From assembly GCA_025716855.1 (NCBI GenBank), contig JAIXMQ010000072.1, positions 62,001 through 126,000 of the forward strand: a stretch of DNA of 64,000 bases, read 5' to 3'. The notes below the pieces were generated by a model. That model searched no databases. It saw nothing but the letters and a program-made list of their open reading frames with translations, and was not told the DNA's origin. Source of the DNA: Pilaira anomala. Lineage: Eukaryota > Mucoromycota > Mucoromycetes > Mucorales > Mucoraceae. This document shows positions 17,505-30,561 of the stretch, one piece after another (within the stretch, counting starts at the first letter, position 1; each line of letters begins with the position of its first letter). The position numbers and the translations under genes were made by a program.

Positions 17505-19340
17505 TTATAATCTAGGCTTTGAACTGATAGAAAGGATATCATCGTAAAGCATGGTAGTGACAAAGTCATCATATCGTTCACCGGTAACGTTAGTAGCGAA
17601 TGCCTTCTTTGCAGCATCATACTTTGTATTGTTATACTTGCTACCAAGGTCTTTTTTAATCTTTTCAACTTCTTCATCAAGAACTTTTAAGCAATAGTCA
17701 CCAGTGACTTGAATGCCTTCGGCTGTAACGGATTTATGATGAGCCCATTGCCAAAGTTGTGAACGACTGATTTCATAAGTAGCTGCGTCTTCCATCAAAT
17801 GATGAATAGGAACACATCCAACGCCTCTCAACCAAGATTCCATATAAGCTAAACCAATTTGAATGTTATCACGAATACCATGTTCTGTAATCTTTCCTTC
17901 AAAGTTGACGTTCAAAAGATCACTTTGTTTGACAGATACATCTTCACGACGTACATGCAATTGATTAGGTTGAGGCATATGTTCATCAAAGATTTCAAGA
18001 GCAATCTTGACCAAATCAGGGTGTGCAACCCAAGTACCGTCATGACCTGCAGTGACTTCACGTAATTTATCAGCACGCACCTTCTTCATAGCTACTTCAT
18101 TGGCTTCAGTATCTCCCTTGATAGGAATTTGTGCAGCCATACCACCCATAGCATGAACACCACGCTTATGACATGTTTGAATCAATAAGTTAACATAGGC
18201 GCTCATAAAAGGTACTGTCATAGAGACATCAGAACGATCAGGTAATACGTATTGAGGGTATTGACGGAATTTCTTAATGAAACTAAAGATATAATCCCAT
18301 CGACCACAGTTCAAACCAGCTGAATGGTCACGGAGTTCATAAATAATTTCATCCATCTCAAAGGCTGCTAAAATAGTTTCAATAAGAACAGTACCGCGGA
18401 TAGTACCACGAGGGATATTCAACATGTCTTGAGAAGCGTTAAAGATATCATTCCATAATCTATATATAAAAAAACGTATTAGATAAACTTATAGTGTATA
18501 CTGTCTATATATATATATATATATATATTATTTACCTTGCTTCTAAATGAGACTCCATCTTGGGCAAATAAAAGTAAGGTCCTAAACCGTTCTTGATTTG
18601 GTTCTTTGCGTTATGGAAAAAGAATAAACCAAAATCAAAGATAGATGCTGACATAGGTTCACCATCAACAAGGATATGCTTTTCAACCATATGCCAACCT
18701 CTAGGTCTATACATGCAGAAAAAAAATTGTTGAATATTTTTTTTTAAAAAAAAACAATGCTTTTATGTAATTATTACCTGACAAGAAGAGTAGCTGTACG
18801 ACTCTTTAATTCGTACTTTTTACCAGCTGCATTGGTGAATGAGATGGTGCCATTGATGGCATCACGAAGGTTGATTTGACCGTTTAAAAGATTATCCCAA
18901 GTAGGAGCAGTAGAATCTAACAAAACTTGATTGTTAATATTTGAATGTTTTACAGATTATGCAAGTAAATACATACCTTCAAAATCAGCCATGTAAGTAA
19001 GAGCATCTGAGTTCAAGGCATTAATGACCATTTTACGATCAACAGGACCAGTGATTTCAACACGGCGATCTTGAAGACCGGGAGCAGGCTTGGCAGCACG
19101 CCAGTTAGGATCATTACGAATATGAGCAGTCTCAGGTAAGAAATCAGGTAAGATACCACGATCAATTTCTTGCTGACGATAAACTCTCTTTTGAAGTAAA
19201 GTCTTACGAGTGGGGTTGAAGCTACGTTGAAGAGTAGCAATGAATTTTAAAGCTTCAGGAGATAAGATTTGTGCTTGCTCTTGATTGTATGCAGCTAAGA
19301 TAGATACACCAGGTACAGCAGTTTGTTGATTATTAGACAT
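17505..19340 (-). CDS. Malate synthase (glyoxylate cycle)
   Basis: Four exons (19340-18977, 18916-18778, 18706-18536, 18459-17505) give 542 aa, the usual length for fungal malate synthase A. It condenses glyoxylate with acetyl-CoA to malate, so that C2 units and fatty acids can feed gluconeogenesis. Clear motifs are [23 protein letters not shown], the family signature [24 protein letters not shown] and the C-terminal [20 protein letters not shown] with the likely catalytic Asp. The protein ends SKPRL. This Pro-Arg-Leu tripeptide differs from the canonical Ser-Lys-Leu but resembles a weak PTS1, so peroxisomal targeting is plausible rather than certain. A Mig1/CreA-like box lies about 140 bp upstream, consistent with glucose repression. 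The function is certain. Confidence 0.97.
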
Positions 19341-22162
19341 TTTTGATATATAAAAGAAAATAAAAGTTAAAAAAAGAAAAAGAAAAAAAAAACGAGATGA
19401 AAATCATTTAAATATTCAAATCTAACTTCGGTAAAAAGCTTATGCTTTTTATTTGTTCCACCGTGTCACTTTTTTTTTGTGGGGAAAATGGTGCAACAGG
19501 AAGACAAATTACATCACATTGGTGCATATGTAAAAAAAAGCACTCCGGCAACCAGATTTTGTTTTTCTCACGCTTCTTTCTCACTCACTTTCCTCTTCTT
19601 ATCTCTTTATATTCCTAAATGAAAGCTTTTCTTTTAATGAACTGTAATGACGATTTTTAGCGTGTATTTTTTACACCATTGATAAACTATAAACTCCGAG
19701 GACCTTTCTTTTTTACAATTCCTGTTAAAGACCTGTCACCAAAAAAGAATAAATAACAGTAAGAGAGTAATGTTGTTACAACTACTGGAGCCTTTTTATA
19801 GGTCATGTTATTTGAAAAAAAAAAAAACCACCATATTTTATTAAAAAAAAGGACCCCGGATTTCATCGTGGGTAATTGATATTTATTTCTTTTTACTTCC
19901 TTATCTTTCCTTTTAATAACTGAATCACCCATAAAGAGACAGAAAGGAATAGAGTATCGTTTGATTACTTGTTACACATCGTTGGGATTATTCGCATAAG
20001 ACTTTAGGATAAAAGATTTGTCTGTCCTTTTTTTTTTTATCATCTCTCTAGTTAATTTCACATCTCTTTCTCTAAACAACAAATTTCTTAGACCAGATCT
20101 CGAGTTATATACCAAATTATTTTGTATTTAATTGAGATCATGTGTCGTTATTATATGATCAAACTTACCCAAGTTTCGGTTCTTACTGTTACATTCTAAT
20201 CTTTTATTACATAAATAGTAATGTGCCCTTCTTTGTCTCATTATACCCGTGATGCTATATCGAATACTCTTTTTTTTTTGTCCACTATCATCAATCTTTA
20301 AGTAAGTCTTTCTGCCTAAAAATTACTCCATGCGTTACTCTTTATTAGTCACCGGTCAAACGATTGTATAAAAATCGCTGTTGTCTAAACTGGTGTTAAT
20401 TAACTCTTGCATACTTACTAAATACTGAAAGTATGCTATACTAATCAAGTTGATTTGGATAAACCTATTTCAATTGTAAGTTTACGGAATGCATAATATG
20501 CAGCATTTCATGTGAAGTCGCATGTCAGCTATGGATCTGTCATTGGTGTAGATTATTAAAATTGAGCTTGAAAATGCAAATAAAATCTCTGTCTATTCTA
20601 CTGCAATGATTTGTGGAATATGTAACTCGGGTCGAATACTTTCCCGTCCGATATATATTTCAGCAGGTCCTTTAAAAACTTTGACAGGTCCAATTAGTTT
20701 TTTTTATGGTATAGCAGTTGCCTGTAGTTTTTGCTCTTATTTACTAGGATTAAAGATAAACGACTTGAGCTATTATGCTCACCATTTTCTCTTTTATAAG
20801 TATACCCACAATTTATTATGTCAAGACGATGCTCAAAGAGAGAGGAAGAGAAAAATGCTCCTTAATTTTTGTATAGTATTTGTTTTTAGGCCGACCGCGT
20901 AAATGAACCTTAATTTCTTTTTTTTTATTATGCAAAGGTATACTTCTGTACAAGCGAAACAAAAAGAAAACAATAAGAGAATGAAAAAGAACGTTTAGAA
21001 ACATTCATTGTGGACAAAAACATAGATTTCGAGCGCAACTGTACATTTTTAGATAGAGCAAGCTTCAATTTGCATATAATAAGAAATAGAGAATAGTCTG
21101 CAAAAGGAACACCTGCTACTATGGCTGTTATTCCTACAAATAAAGGCACGTCCATCATAATTTTAGGTATACCGTTTTCAGTTGGTGTGATTGATATTTT
21201 ATTAAGAAGGCCTAGTTACCTTATCGTCTCCTAGCAAAAAGAGAAAGCTTGAAGCAAAGACTATTAAAGTTACTGAAAGAAGTATCTACTAACCACCGTC
21301 ATATTGCTTGATTTACACCTTTCCAATATGATAAGCGTCTACATGCCAACAATATAAAAGGCTTCCACTAGGATACTCCAATACTTGCTGTTCTTTAATA
21401 CTTATGAGTATGTTCATATTTTCTACGCAAAGTAAATCAATTATGTAAAAAAAAAGTATATAAAGTGAAATTAAAATTTAATCTTTTTGCTGATCTGTCA
21501 AAAAGTAGAAAAAAAATCAAAGGAACATGGGAGAAGAAGGATATAAAGAAAAATATTGAAGAGACATGCATACATTTGCTTTTTATCTTCACACGAATTC
21601 ATGATTAACTTGAAGCTGCTTTTCAGCATGATTGGATCCAGTGATTTTTTTCAAAAACAACTAGAAAATTTCACGTGATCCTAATAGTAGAAGCCTTTTT
21701 TTCTTAAGAACACAGGTAAAAAGTCTCTGTTAAAGCCAGTTTCTAATTATCTTTGGGGCTGTGCTGCTGAGTTCTAGTCGTGTAACTATATAGTACGTAT
21801 GTATTGCGATTAAAGAAATAAAAACAACATAAAGGAAAGACTGCTTTTTTAATTCATAAAATATCAAATACCTATAGTTTATAATAATTTACTTTTGTCG
21901 TCCGTAAAGATATTGAATAAAAACTAAAGATTGACCACTTCTTTAACTTCACTCATAACTAATATTAAACTAATAGGCTAATAAAGTATATAGTTAGTTA
22001 GATCCTATTATGTATATATATATATGGAAGTAAATATTACTCTTGTGTTGCAATTTAGAATAAGAATTCAAACTATTTTAATGCGTCATGTTATAAGCGA
22101 TTCTTTTCTTTCGTATTTTTCCCTTTAATTTTTCTGGCTTCTTCCAATTTATATAATAATCG
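19341..22162. other. Large divergent intergenic region
   Basis: This 2.8-kb gap separates malate synthase (minus) from the first kelch gene (plus). It should contain both promoters. A 98-aa open stretch at 20606-20902 has hydrophobic patches but no recognised motif and ends in low-complexity sequence. Nothing else could be supported. Confidence 0.45.
19479..19484 (+). promoter_or_regulatory. Mig1/CreA-like GC box upstream of malate synthase
   Basis: GTGGGG preceded by an uninterrupted T tract fits the A/T-rich-then-SYGGGG pattern of fungal glucose-repressor sites. It lies about 140 bp upstream of the malate synthase start. It is a short match in AT-rich DNA, so support comes mainly from the gene's expected regulation. 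Confidence 0.35.
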
Positions 22163-25094
22163 ATGATAAAGTTATTTATTGAACTGGTATTGCTATCATG
22201 TATAGCAGATGCATTTTTTTATGAACCTAGTATTATGCCCAGACTACCGTATCAAAGTGATATGGCATCTGCTACCAGAAACAATAGTCTGGTATTGTTT
22301 GGCGGATCAAATATTACACATGCATTTTCGAAGGAACTATATCAACTCACTCAAACTTCTGACTCTTTCGATTGGCAAGCACTTGAACAAATGAACCCAC
22401 CAACTATTACAGGGTATGGTAAAGCAGTAATAACAAACAGTAATCAAATTATGTATCTCATCGGAGGAAGTAATCCTTCAAACAAGAAACAGGAACTTCC
22501 TTTGCAAGTTTATCAATACTCTTTTGAATCAAGCACCTGGACATCTTCTCCGGAGAACAGCCTGTCCGCCTTCGACATAACAAGTTTCCCTAGAAACAGA
22601 TATTTTCATAGTGTAACGTATGACAATAATAACAAAATTTATATTTACGGTGGTGCTGCAAATAGTACATTCTCAAAAAATGGTACGTATAGTTATGATA
22701 CAGTTGATGATTTCTTTAGTTTCGATATCACTACTCAGGAATATAGCCGTTTGCCTGACTCTAATGAAGCTCGTTATGACCACACTGCATCATTATTAAG
22801 GTATCTACCATATATCTATAAGAATACATGTAGATAATAATTAACATTACGACGACAGTAATGGACAACTTGTTTTAATAGGCGGCGTCACTAACATTAC
22901 TGTTGTAAATGGCACTGGTGACTCTTATACAATAGCCAAACCAGTAACTTACATTAGTATATTTGATACTTTATCGAATACCTGGGAAGACATCAGTGCA
23001 TCCGATAGCCTGATACCCAATCCAAGAAGAGCACACGTATCTGAAGTTAGTAAGTATATTTATTGTAGTAAATAACCAAAAATCTCTCTCTCTTTTTTTT
23101 TTTAACTGGTTGGTTATTGTTGTTATTAGCTTCAGATGATACCATAATTGTTTTTGGAGGTAAAGTTATGGTCTCGATTGTTTTTTTTTTTTTTTTTATA
23201 TATAAATCAAATGCTGTAAATCTTAAAATTAAATTAATATCAGGTAGAGATCAAGATGAATACTCAGATGAGATTTATATATTAAACACCAAGAACTGGA
23301 CATGGTCCGTTCCAAGAGTTACAGGCGTTCTTCCGTCTAAACGTGCTTTTGCTTCCAGTGGGATACTAAATGACAGATATTTGACAGTTGGATTTGGTAA
23401 GCTTTATGTTATATTGTATCTTGTACATATATATTTTCTATATTTACCTCTTTTTTCCTGCGTTAAAAGGAAGCGTGAAAAACGAAATTTATTACAATGA
23501 TATCAATGTTTTTGATATTTCAACAAATCAATGGGTCCAAAAATTTATAGAACCAGATGAAAATACCATGACCCATTTATCAACAAACAAAATAATTGGC
23601 ATAACAATTGCTTGCCTAATTCTCTTGCTTTCCTTTATTTTATTCTGGAAATTTCCAGGTCATGTTAGACGGTTTTTCAAACGTATTTTTCGTGCTATTT
23701 GGAAACCAAGGTAAACTGTGATAATACTTTGATAGAAAAAGAAACAAAAGTTAAAAACGGTTTATACTTAGAATCGGTGAGCCCGTTTGGACAGAAGTTA
23801 CACGTATTATTTTACAGGTCATTTTACTATTCATATTTTGCGCTTTCCTCGTAATTGCTATTCTGCAGGCAACTGAGAGCCCAAATATCACCCAAACTAT
23901 TGTAATAAATGTTGAGGAAGTTCAAGTTCCAGGTAACATAAATGAATTTTTTTTTTTTTTATAATATTTTTTATTTACAAATAAAATTCATACATTATCT
24001 ATGATTTTAGATGTTCGCTTTTGCCAAGGTAGATACGCTGGAGAACCTTCTAACTTTACGGGAACGTTCCGTGTATCGTGCGAAACAGACGTTGGTTTCA
24101 ATTGTGATTCATACATAAAACAATTGGATTTAACTGTTTTCAAGCCTACATATTCTGAGAACTTAGATGAAGTTAGTTATTGTTACTTATTCAGTGCACC
24201 CACTGATTTTGTATTAACTGCCGAGACTGGTACAGTAATAGGATCCAGATTATTATTTAAATTCTGGGATTCTGATGGTGCTGGTCGTATACACACCTCT
24301 ATCTACCCAAAGACAAGAAACCCCAATATAGTCATTTACAACATCAGTGATGCTGTAACAACTGAAATGTCTGCTACTGAAGTTTTAGAGTGGCAAATTA
24401 ATGAAAGAAATGATGTTCAGGATACGGATGTATTTGATATAGATCCTGTTACATACAATATTGTATCTTATAGTTTGGTAGAGCACACGTACTTGCAAGA
24501 CACTGGATGGAATTATGTTGGATTTTCACCTATAAGCAACACTAAATCCGAAGTAAACATCAATTTTCGTGGAAACGTTCCAGATCCCAATTATGCTAAT
24601 AAAGAACAAGAAAACGATGGTGCCATTGCGATCTTTCCTCATGCTTATGCCACTACGGTTGAACGAGAAGTTAAAGTGTATACATTAGTCAATGCACTTG
24701 GTTTTGTGGGTGGTATCATTGGTTTATTAATTGCATTTCAAGCATGGCTCTTTGGGTATCGTCCAAATTCTCCTTGGGGAGTTGTACATAGATGGAGTAT
24801 GGGTAGTTTGAAAAGATCATTGTTGCGTAATCTTCAATCAAAATTTAAACCCACAAATTCGGGTATACCTCTTGTGGACCCTGTTCGTTATGAATCAGAT
24901 TCATTGGACTCAGATACCCTAAAACAAGATGATATACGACATTTTAAAAGTCGCGTAGAAGAACGTCTACAGATGCTTGAAACGTTATTCAAGGTCTATT
25001 ACGTAGATGATGAAGTATTTAGGTCGTTAGATAGTGCCACTCAAGAAGATTCATCTAGGCTTATGTCTGGCATAGACAGTGGTACAAGAAGAAA

Positions 25095-25125
<31 letters not shown>

Positions 25126-25176
25126 TCCAAAACAAATGATAAAGCTGGTGCAAAAGCATCGATGCTTCCAAGATAA
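22163..25176 (+). CDS. Kelch-repeat membrane protein, paralogue A
   Basis: Seven exons (22163-22800, 22859-23049, 23130-23159, 23244-23396, 23470-23710, 23772-23932, 24011-25176) give 859 aa. A signal peptide (MIKLFIELVLLSCIADA) precedes kelch/galactose-oxidase-like blades: NNSLVLFGGSN, YLIGG, KIYIYGGA, LVLIGGV, TIIVFGG, each with a following W. Three membrane spans follow, at about residues 379-397, 429-450 and 698-720. Spans 1 and 2 are joined by a basic loop (FKRIFRAIWKPR). About 250 residues between spans 2 and 3 include INERNDVQDTDVFDID. After span 3 come GVVHRWS and a cytosolic tail with a helical RVEERLQMLETLFK and YYVDDEVFRSLD. A poly-Ser tract from AGT repeats is near the C-terminus. 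The function is unknown; it looks like a surface or secretory-pathway receptor or adhesion protein. It is tail-to-tail with a close paralogue. Confidence 0.88.
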
Positions 25177-26488
25177 TTAGAGAAAAGTAAAAAAAAATCC
25201 CATAATTTTATGCTCTTTTTTTTTTTTTTTTTCAGAGGTAACCAAAAAAGCGCATAGTGTATGTATAGAAAAGAGATCCTCATTCATTTTTTTTTTCTGT
25301 CATTTATTATCTAGTTAAAAAAAAAAGATATCTTATTTTTAAAAATCAAATGGGGGCATTTTATGAAGTTTTCAATAAAAATGATGTATAAAATGATGTT
25401 ATGGTATTCGAAACAGTGTTTTCGAGTTTTACTACCTTTAAGAGTGTATAGCTCATAACCACTATTACCATTCACTACAAATATTATGATCACCTAAAAT
25501 CAGATTACCAAACCTATTTTGAGCTAGTTGTATGCATTGTAAATCATTTTTCAAAACTGCTAAGCCCTTCTCAAGGGTCTGACCCTAAACTAACGGTCAT
25601 TTGGTACACACACACACACACTTTTTTTTTACCAATACAAATATTTTTTAGTATCCGATTTCGAGGGGGGCTGATGAAGAATACATATTAGAACAATGAA
25701 AATACTTTTTTGGAGAAAAACAAACGGTAAATCATTCTGTTTATAATGTTATTATTAGATTGAATTTGTATTTGACAAGATTCTCTAACTTTGCATTTGT
25801 TGTCTCGTCACAAGATCTTACTTTAAACCCAAATGTTATAAAATAATATTATAAGCCCTTTTTTTTTTTGTGAAAAGTGCTGTCAAATAGGTTTTACTGT
25901 TTATAGAAGATATTTCTTTTATAAATAGATTTTTTTTTTTTGGCAGCATAAGCCATTATAAATCTACGTATACCATTTATTTTTGTTTATATCAATTTCT
26001 TTGGGGTTCATGTGTGTGTGTGTGTGTGTAAAATAAATAAATTGTCCCTTATTACAAAGAAACGTGCATATGTGTATACATAACATCTTCTATAGTTACT
26101 ACAATAATAATGTACTAATATTTAAAGAGAAGAAGAGAGAGAGAGAGAGAGAGAGAAAGAATAGGTATATTAATAGCATTCTTTTTGTATTCTTTTTTTT
26201 TTTTTTTAAGAGCACATGTGGTTTGGGGTGCTGTTAGAAAAAGCAGACTCATGTTGAATGCAAGCTAGTTTTAAAAACAGTAGAGTATATCTTATGACTA
26301 ATACATTTTTACATGTATAACAGTTTCAAATTCACATGATATATATACTGCATATGTAAGGTTCTACCTAGAATCCCTTACTTGAAGATCAGTGAAAATG
26401 AAACTTGTGTAAAAGTAATAATAAAGTTTTTATTGTCCTCATTTAAATAACTAAATAAATAAAATAAAATAAAAAGTAAAAGTATCAA

Positions 26489-26534
<46 letters not shown>

Positions 26535-26570
26535 TATATATAAAGTAAAAAAGAAAAAAAAAAAAGAGGT
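25177..26570. other. Spacer between the kelch paralogues, microsatellite-rich
   Basis: This 1.4-kb convergent spacer has a CA repeat (about 25609-25621), a GT repeat (about 26010-26029) and two GA repeats (about 26128-26155 and 26493-26529). T runs and a G-rich GAGGGGGGCTG at 25662-25672 are also present. No coding sequence is supported. Confidence 0.6.
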
Positions 26571-29500
26571 TTATACGTCGTGCATTTGAACATTAGTACT
26601 TGGTTTATAACTAGGAGCATGTTGTTGGTATTGAGTTTGAGTTAAAGGAATTTGAGAAGTTGAACTTTGATCCGTATCACGTCTTGCAAAAGGATGGCCA
26701 CCACCCTTCAACATACTACTATTTGCATCATCATCTACCATTTTCTCAGTTCTTGGAGCTGTAGCATTATAAGTACTACTAGCCGGTACAAATCTTCCAC
26801 TATCATTCATATTAGGTCGTGTACCCATATTAGCCATTCGACTCAATTCACCCACACGATTTGCATCATCTAAAGATCTAAATACTTCATCATCAACATA
26901 ATATGCCTTGAATAACATTTCAAGCATTTGCATACGATCTTCTACACGATTCACACGTTGTGCTTCTGTTTCTTCATGATCCAAATTATTAAAATCTGTT
27001 ACACTGAATCGATGATGCACTGGATGAACAAGAGGAATACCAGAATCAGTGATTTTAAACTTGGATTGAAGACCACGTAATAATGATCTTTTACGATCTC
27101 CTGTACTCCATCGATGAACGACTCCCCAAGGAGATCTAGGACGGAACCCAAATAACCATGCTTGAACTGCAATCAATAAACCAAAGATACCACCCACAAA
27201 ACCTAATGCATTCACCAAAGTATACATCTTGACTTCTCTTTCAATCGTCTCTACATATGCTAATGGAAATACTGCAAGTGAACCTAAATCTGGATGTGTA
27301 CTGACATAATTTGGATTAGGTGATTCTCCACGGAAATCACTACTGATCTCAGGTGTAGAATTAAAAATAGGTAAAAATCCGACATAGTTCCAGCTCACAT
27401 CTTGCAAGTAACGATGTTCAACTAAATTATAGGCAAGTGAACTATAGGTGAAGGGTTCAATATCATAAACATTTGTTGCTTGAATATCGTTTCTTTCATT
27501 GATTTCCCAGTTACGTACTTGGGATTCGGATAGTAATGAAGGCATCGTATCGTTGATTTGATAAACTCTTGTGTTCGGGTTCATGGCCTTTGGATAGACT
27601 GAGGTATGAATTCGACCATAGCCAATACTTTGATCTCCCCAGAACTTGAAAAGTAATCGAGATCCATTGTTTGTTCCAGATGTAGATGTCAATACAAAAT
27701 CTTCGGGTGCTCTGAATAAGTAACAATTGACTTCACCCAAGTTACTAGCAAATACTGGTTTAAATTTACCCATATCAAGTTCTTGAATGAATGGTGTACA
27801 TGTAAAACCAATATCAGTTTGACATGTAACTCCAGGATATCTTGGATCTTGAGGTGAATATTTGGGATATCCATCAAAACAGAAACGAACATCTAACAGG
27901 TAAATAAATATATAAGTATATTATTATCATTTCATTGTTGTTATTTTTTTTTTTTTTACCTGGTACTTGAACATCACTCACAGACTCTTGAATCTTTTGA
28001 GTAACATTCGGACTCTCAATCGCTTGGCGAAGAACGAAAGCTAAAAAGACACAAAAGATGAATAATAAAAAGACTTGACAAATAATACGTGTAGTTTCTG
28101 CCCAAACAGGTTCACCAGTACTATAATAATAAAATGTTTGAGTATGACAAAAGGGCTTAGAAACTATTTTTTTTTTTTGTCTTTACCGAGGTTTCCAAAT
28201 GTCACGATGAATACGTTTAAAGAACCAACGAATGTAACCTTGGAATTTCCAGAGTAAAAACAAAATGATGACTAGTAAAACAATGGAAGCAATTGTTACA
28301 CCAGCGATTATGCCCGCTGATAAACCGGAAGCAGTACTTTGTTCGGAATTTGTAAATGATTGAATCCATTTGTTTGAACTAATATCTAATACATTGATGT
28401 CATTGTAATAAGTATTCGATGCAGCACCTAATAGAAGAATAAGTATATACATGGAAATCATCTTTCTTTGTTGATTTATATCTTACCAAAAGCAACAGTT
28501 AAATAGTTATTACTCAAGAGACCTGCAGCAGCATAAGAACGTCGGGAAGGAGGAATACCATTCACCGAAGGTACAGTCCAGGTCCAAGTCTTTGTATCCA
28601 AGATACCAATAGCATTCAAGTAAGATCTACTTCTTTCTGCAGCACCATTATCACCTAAGAATAGATATTTTTTTTTTTTTTTTTTTTTAGTATACAGACT
28701 GAGTTTAACATCTTTTTTTTTTTTTTGTTCTTACCACCAAAGATAATAATTTTATCATCCGAAGCTAATAATAAAAGAAAGAGAAAGAAATGAGTGATTT
28801 TCAATTTTTTTTACAAGTTACACACAGCACTTACTAACGACAGCCACGTGAGAAGTTCTGGAAGAAGGTAAGACGGCACCGGTAGCAGTAATAGGTTTCC
28901 AAACGTTTGTTAAAGTATCATAGACATGAACTTGTGACATAGAAGCTAAAGAGTTTACGAGTAAATTATTTTCATTCATAGTTTGAATTACACCACCTAA
29001 AATGACAAGTTGTCCGTTACTGTACAGAAAAAAAAAAAAAAGGGTTATTTTCTGTCTGTCCGTCTGTTTGTTTGTTTGTTTGTTTGTTTGTTTATGTAAA
29101 ATACATAATTTTGTTTGTTTTACCTCAAAAGAGAAGCAGTATGTCCAAATCGAGCTACACCAGGATTATTTAAAGTAGTATAACGTTGAGTGGTTATATC
29201 AAAACTAAATAAATCACTAAAGACAGCGGTGTTATTTAAGGCACCAGCATAGATATAAATTTTGTTTTGATTATCATAAGTAACAGAATGATATTGTCTG
29301 TTCCAAGGCATGATGGTAGGATTAGTGTTGGCAGGAGTGGTATTGTTAGGGAAAGCGGTCCAAGTATTAGAATCAAAAGAATATTGATAGGACTGTAAAT
29401 TTACGATTTGATTTGATGTAGCGTTTGTCATACCACCCAGGAGGTACATGGTGTTGGTGTTGGTCACTACCGCTTTCGCATACAAGGTACCAGGGGGTGG

Positions 29501-29737
29501 ATTATTTTGAGGAAGAATTTGCCAACTAAATGAGTCCTGTGTTTGGGTGAGTTGATAGAGATCTTGTGTATATTTAATAGTCGCATTCTCTCCACCAAAC
29601 ATAATCATACTATTGTTTCGTGTGGCAGATGCCATACCACCTTTAAATGGTAGATTAGACATGAAATTTGGAACATAAAAGTATCCTTCTACTGTTGATA
29701 ATACCAAGATTATCGCAAGTAATAATACTTTTATCAT
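26571..29737 (-). CDS. Kelch-repeat membrane protein, paralogue B
   Basis: Seven exons (29737-29124, 29019-28835, 28764-28735, 28654-28487, 28427-28187, 28120-27960, 27892-26571) give 906 aa. Every intron sits at the equivalent place and phase as in paralogue A, and the third, sixth and (to within one run) fifth exons have equal length (30, 161 and 241 nt). The order is the same: signal peptide (MIKVLLLAIILVLSTVEG), kelch blades (NNSMIMFGGEN, MYLLGG, KIYIYAGA, LVILGGV, KIIIFGG), two close spans, an insert with INERNDIQATNVYDIEPF, a third span in TLVNALGFVGGIFGLLIAVQ, then GVVHRWS and YYVDDEVFRSLD. The C-terminal tail is longer than in A and Gln/Ser/Thr-rich. The kelch part is more diverged than the membrane part. 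No family function is known to me. Confidence 0.88.
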
Positions 29738-30194
29738 TTTATGGCCTTATCAAAGAAGAATAGTGTTTATAAAGAAGAAAGAAAGAAAGAAAGAGAGAAA
29801 AAAGGACTTAAAAAAAAAAAAAAAAAAATAAGGAGGTATTAAAATAGTTTTTTTTTTTTTAATTAGAAATTATTTTTGGTCTCGACTCCATCAAAGCACA
29901 CACGCTAAATAATCAAATACCCGCACAAAAAAAAAAAAATCCTTTTTCCATTTAAAGCTATAATCAGCTGTAATGTCTTGTAAAAATAGCAGCAAGCATA
30001 TTACAAACAAGTCCAAAAAAAAAAAAAAAAAAAAATTTACACAGACACCCCTCTTCTTCTCTCTCAAATACTCTCTTTTCTTTGATTGGAAGCCTCGGAT
30101 TTGAACTCTCTTTGTGACCTCTCTTTCATTTTTTCTTTTTTCTTTTCTCTCTCTCTCTCTCTCTCTCTTTCTTAAATTTTACTACGGAGGAAAC
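29738..30194. promoter_or_regulatory. Divergent promoter region
   Basis: This 457-bp interval lies between the starts of kelch B (minus) and the hypothetical protein at 30195 (plus). It contains A and T runs, a GAAA repeat next to the kelch start and a TC repeat (about 30147-30168) just before the plus-strand ATG, as expected for pyrimidine-rich fungal leaders. No specific site could be assigned. Confidence 0.4.
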
Positions 30195-30525
30195 ATGGGT
30201 AAAGTGGCCACGACGGTACAAAAAACACGTTTGCATGCCAAATTATGGCGAGGTGGATCAAACCTGGAATTCAGTCATGTGAGCGAAGAATACCACGACC
30301 TATTAGTAAACAACCCTAGACGTTGTGATTCGACCTCAAATACGAATCTTGCGAGAGATCTGAAATTTAGTGCTGAACAAGCTAGAGTCCTTTCTGACAT
30401 TGCACTGAAAAACGTCAAGGAACTGCATAAGTCGATGTTGGAAGAAAATAAAAGAGCTGCTGCTGCCGCCGCTGCCGCTAATGACCAGGTAACTGAAACT
30501 GTCATTCCTAACTCCACCACCATTC

Positions 30526-30561
<36 letters not shown>

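Noticed and set aside
20606..20902. 98-codon open stretch in the large gap upstream of kelch A
   Set aside because: Hydrophobic patches but no recognised domain, no flanking exons found, and a low-complexity end; not called as a gene.
29056..29094. Tandem TTTG units as a possible CRISPR-like or protein-coding repeat
   Set aside because: It is a simple tetranucleotide repeat within the first intron of kelch B, without spacers.
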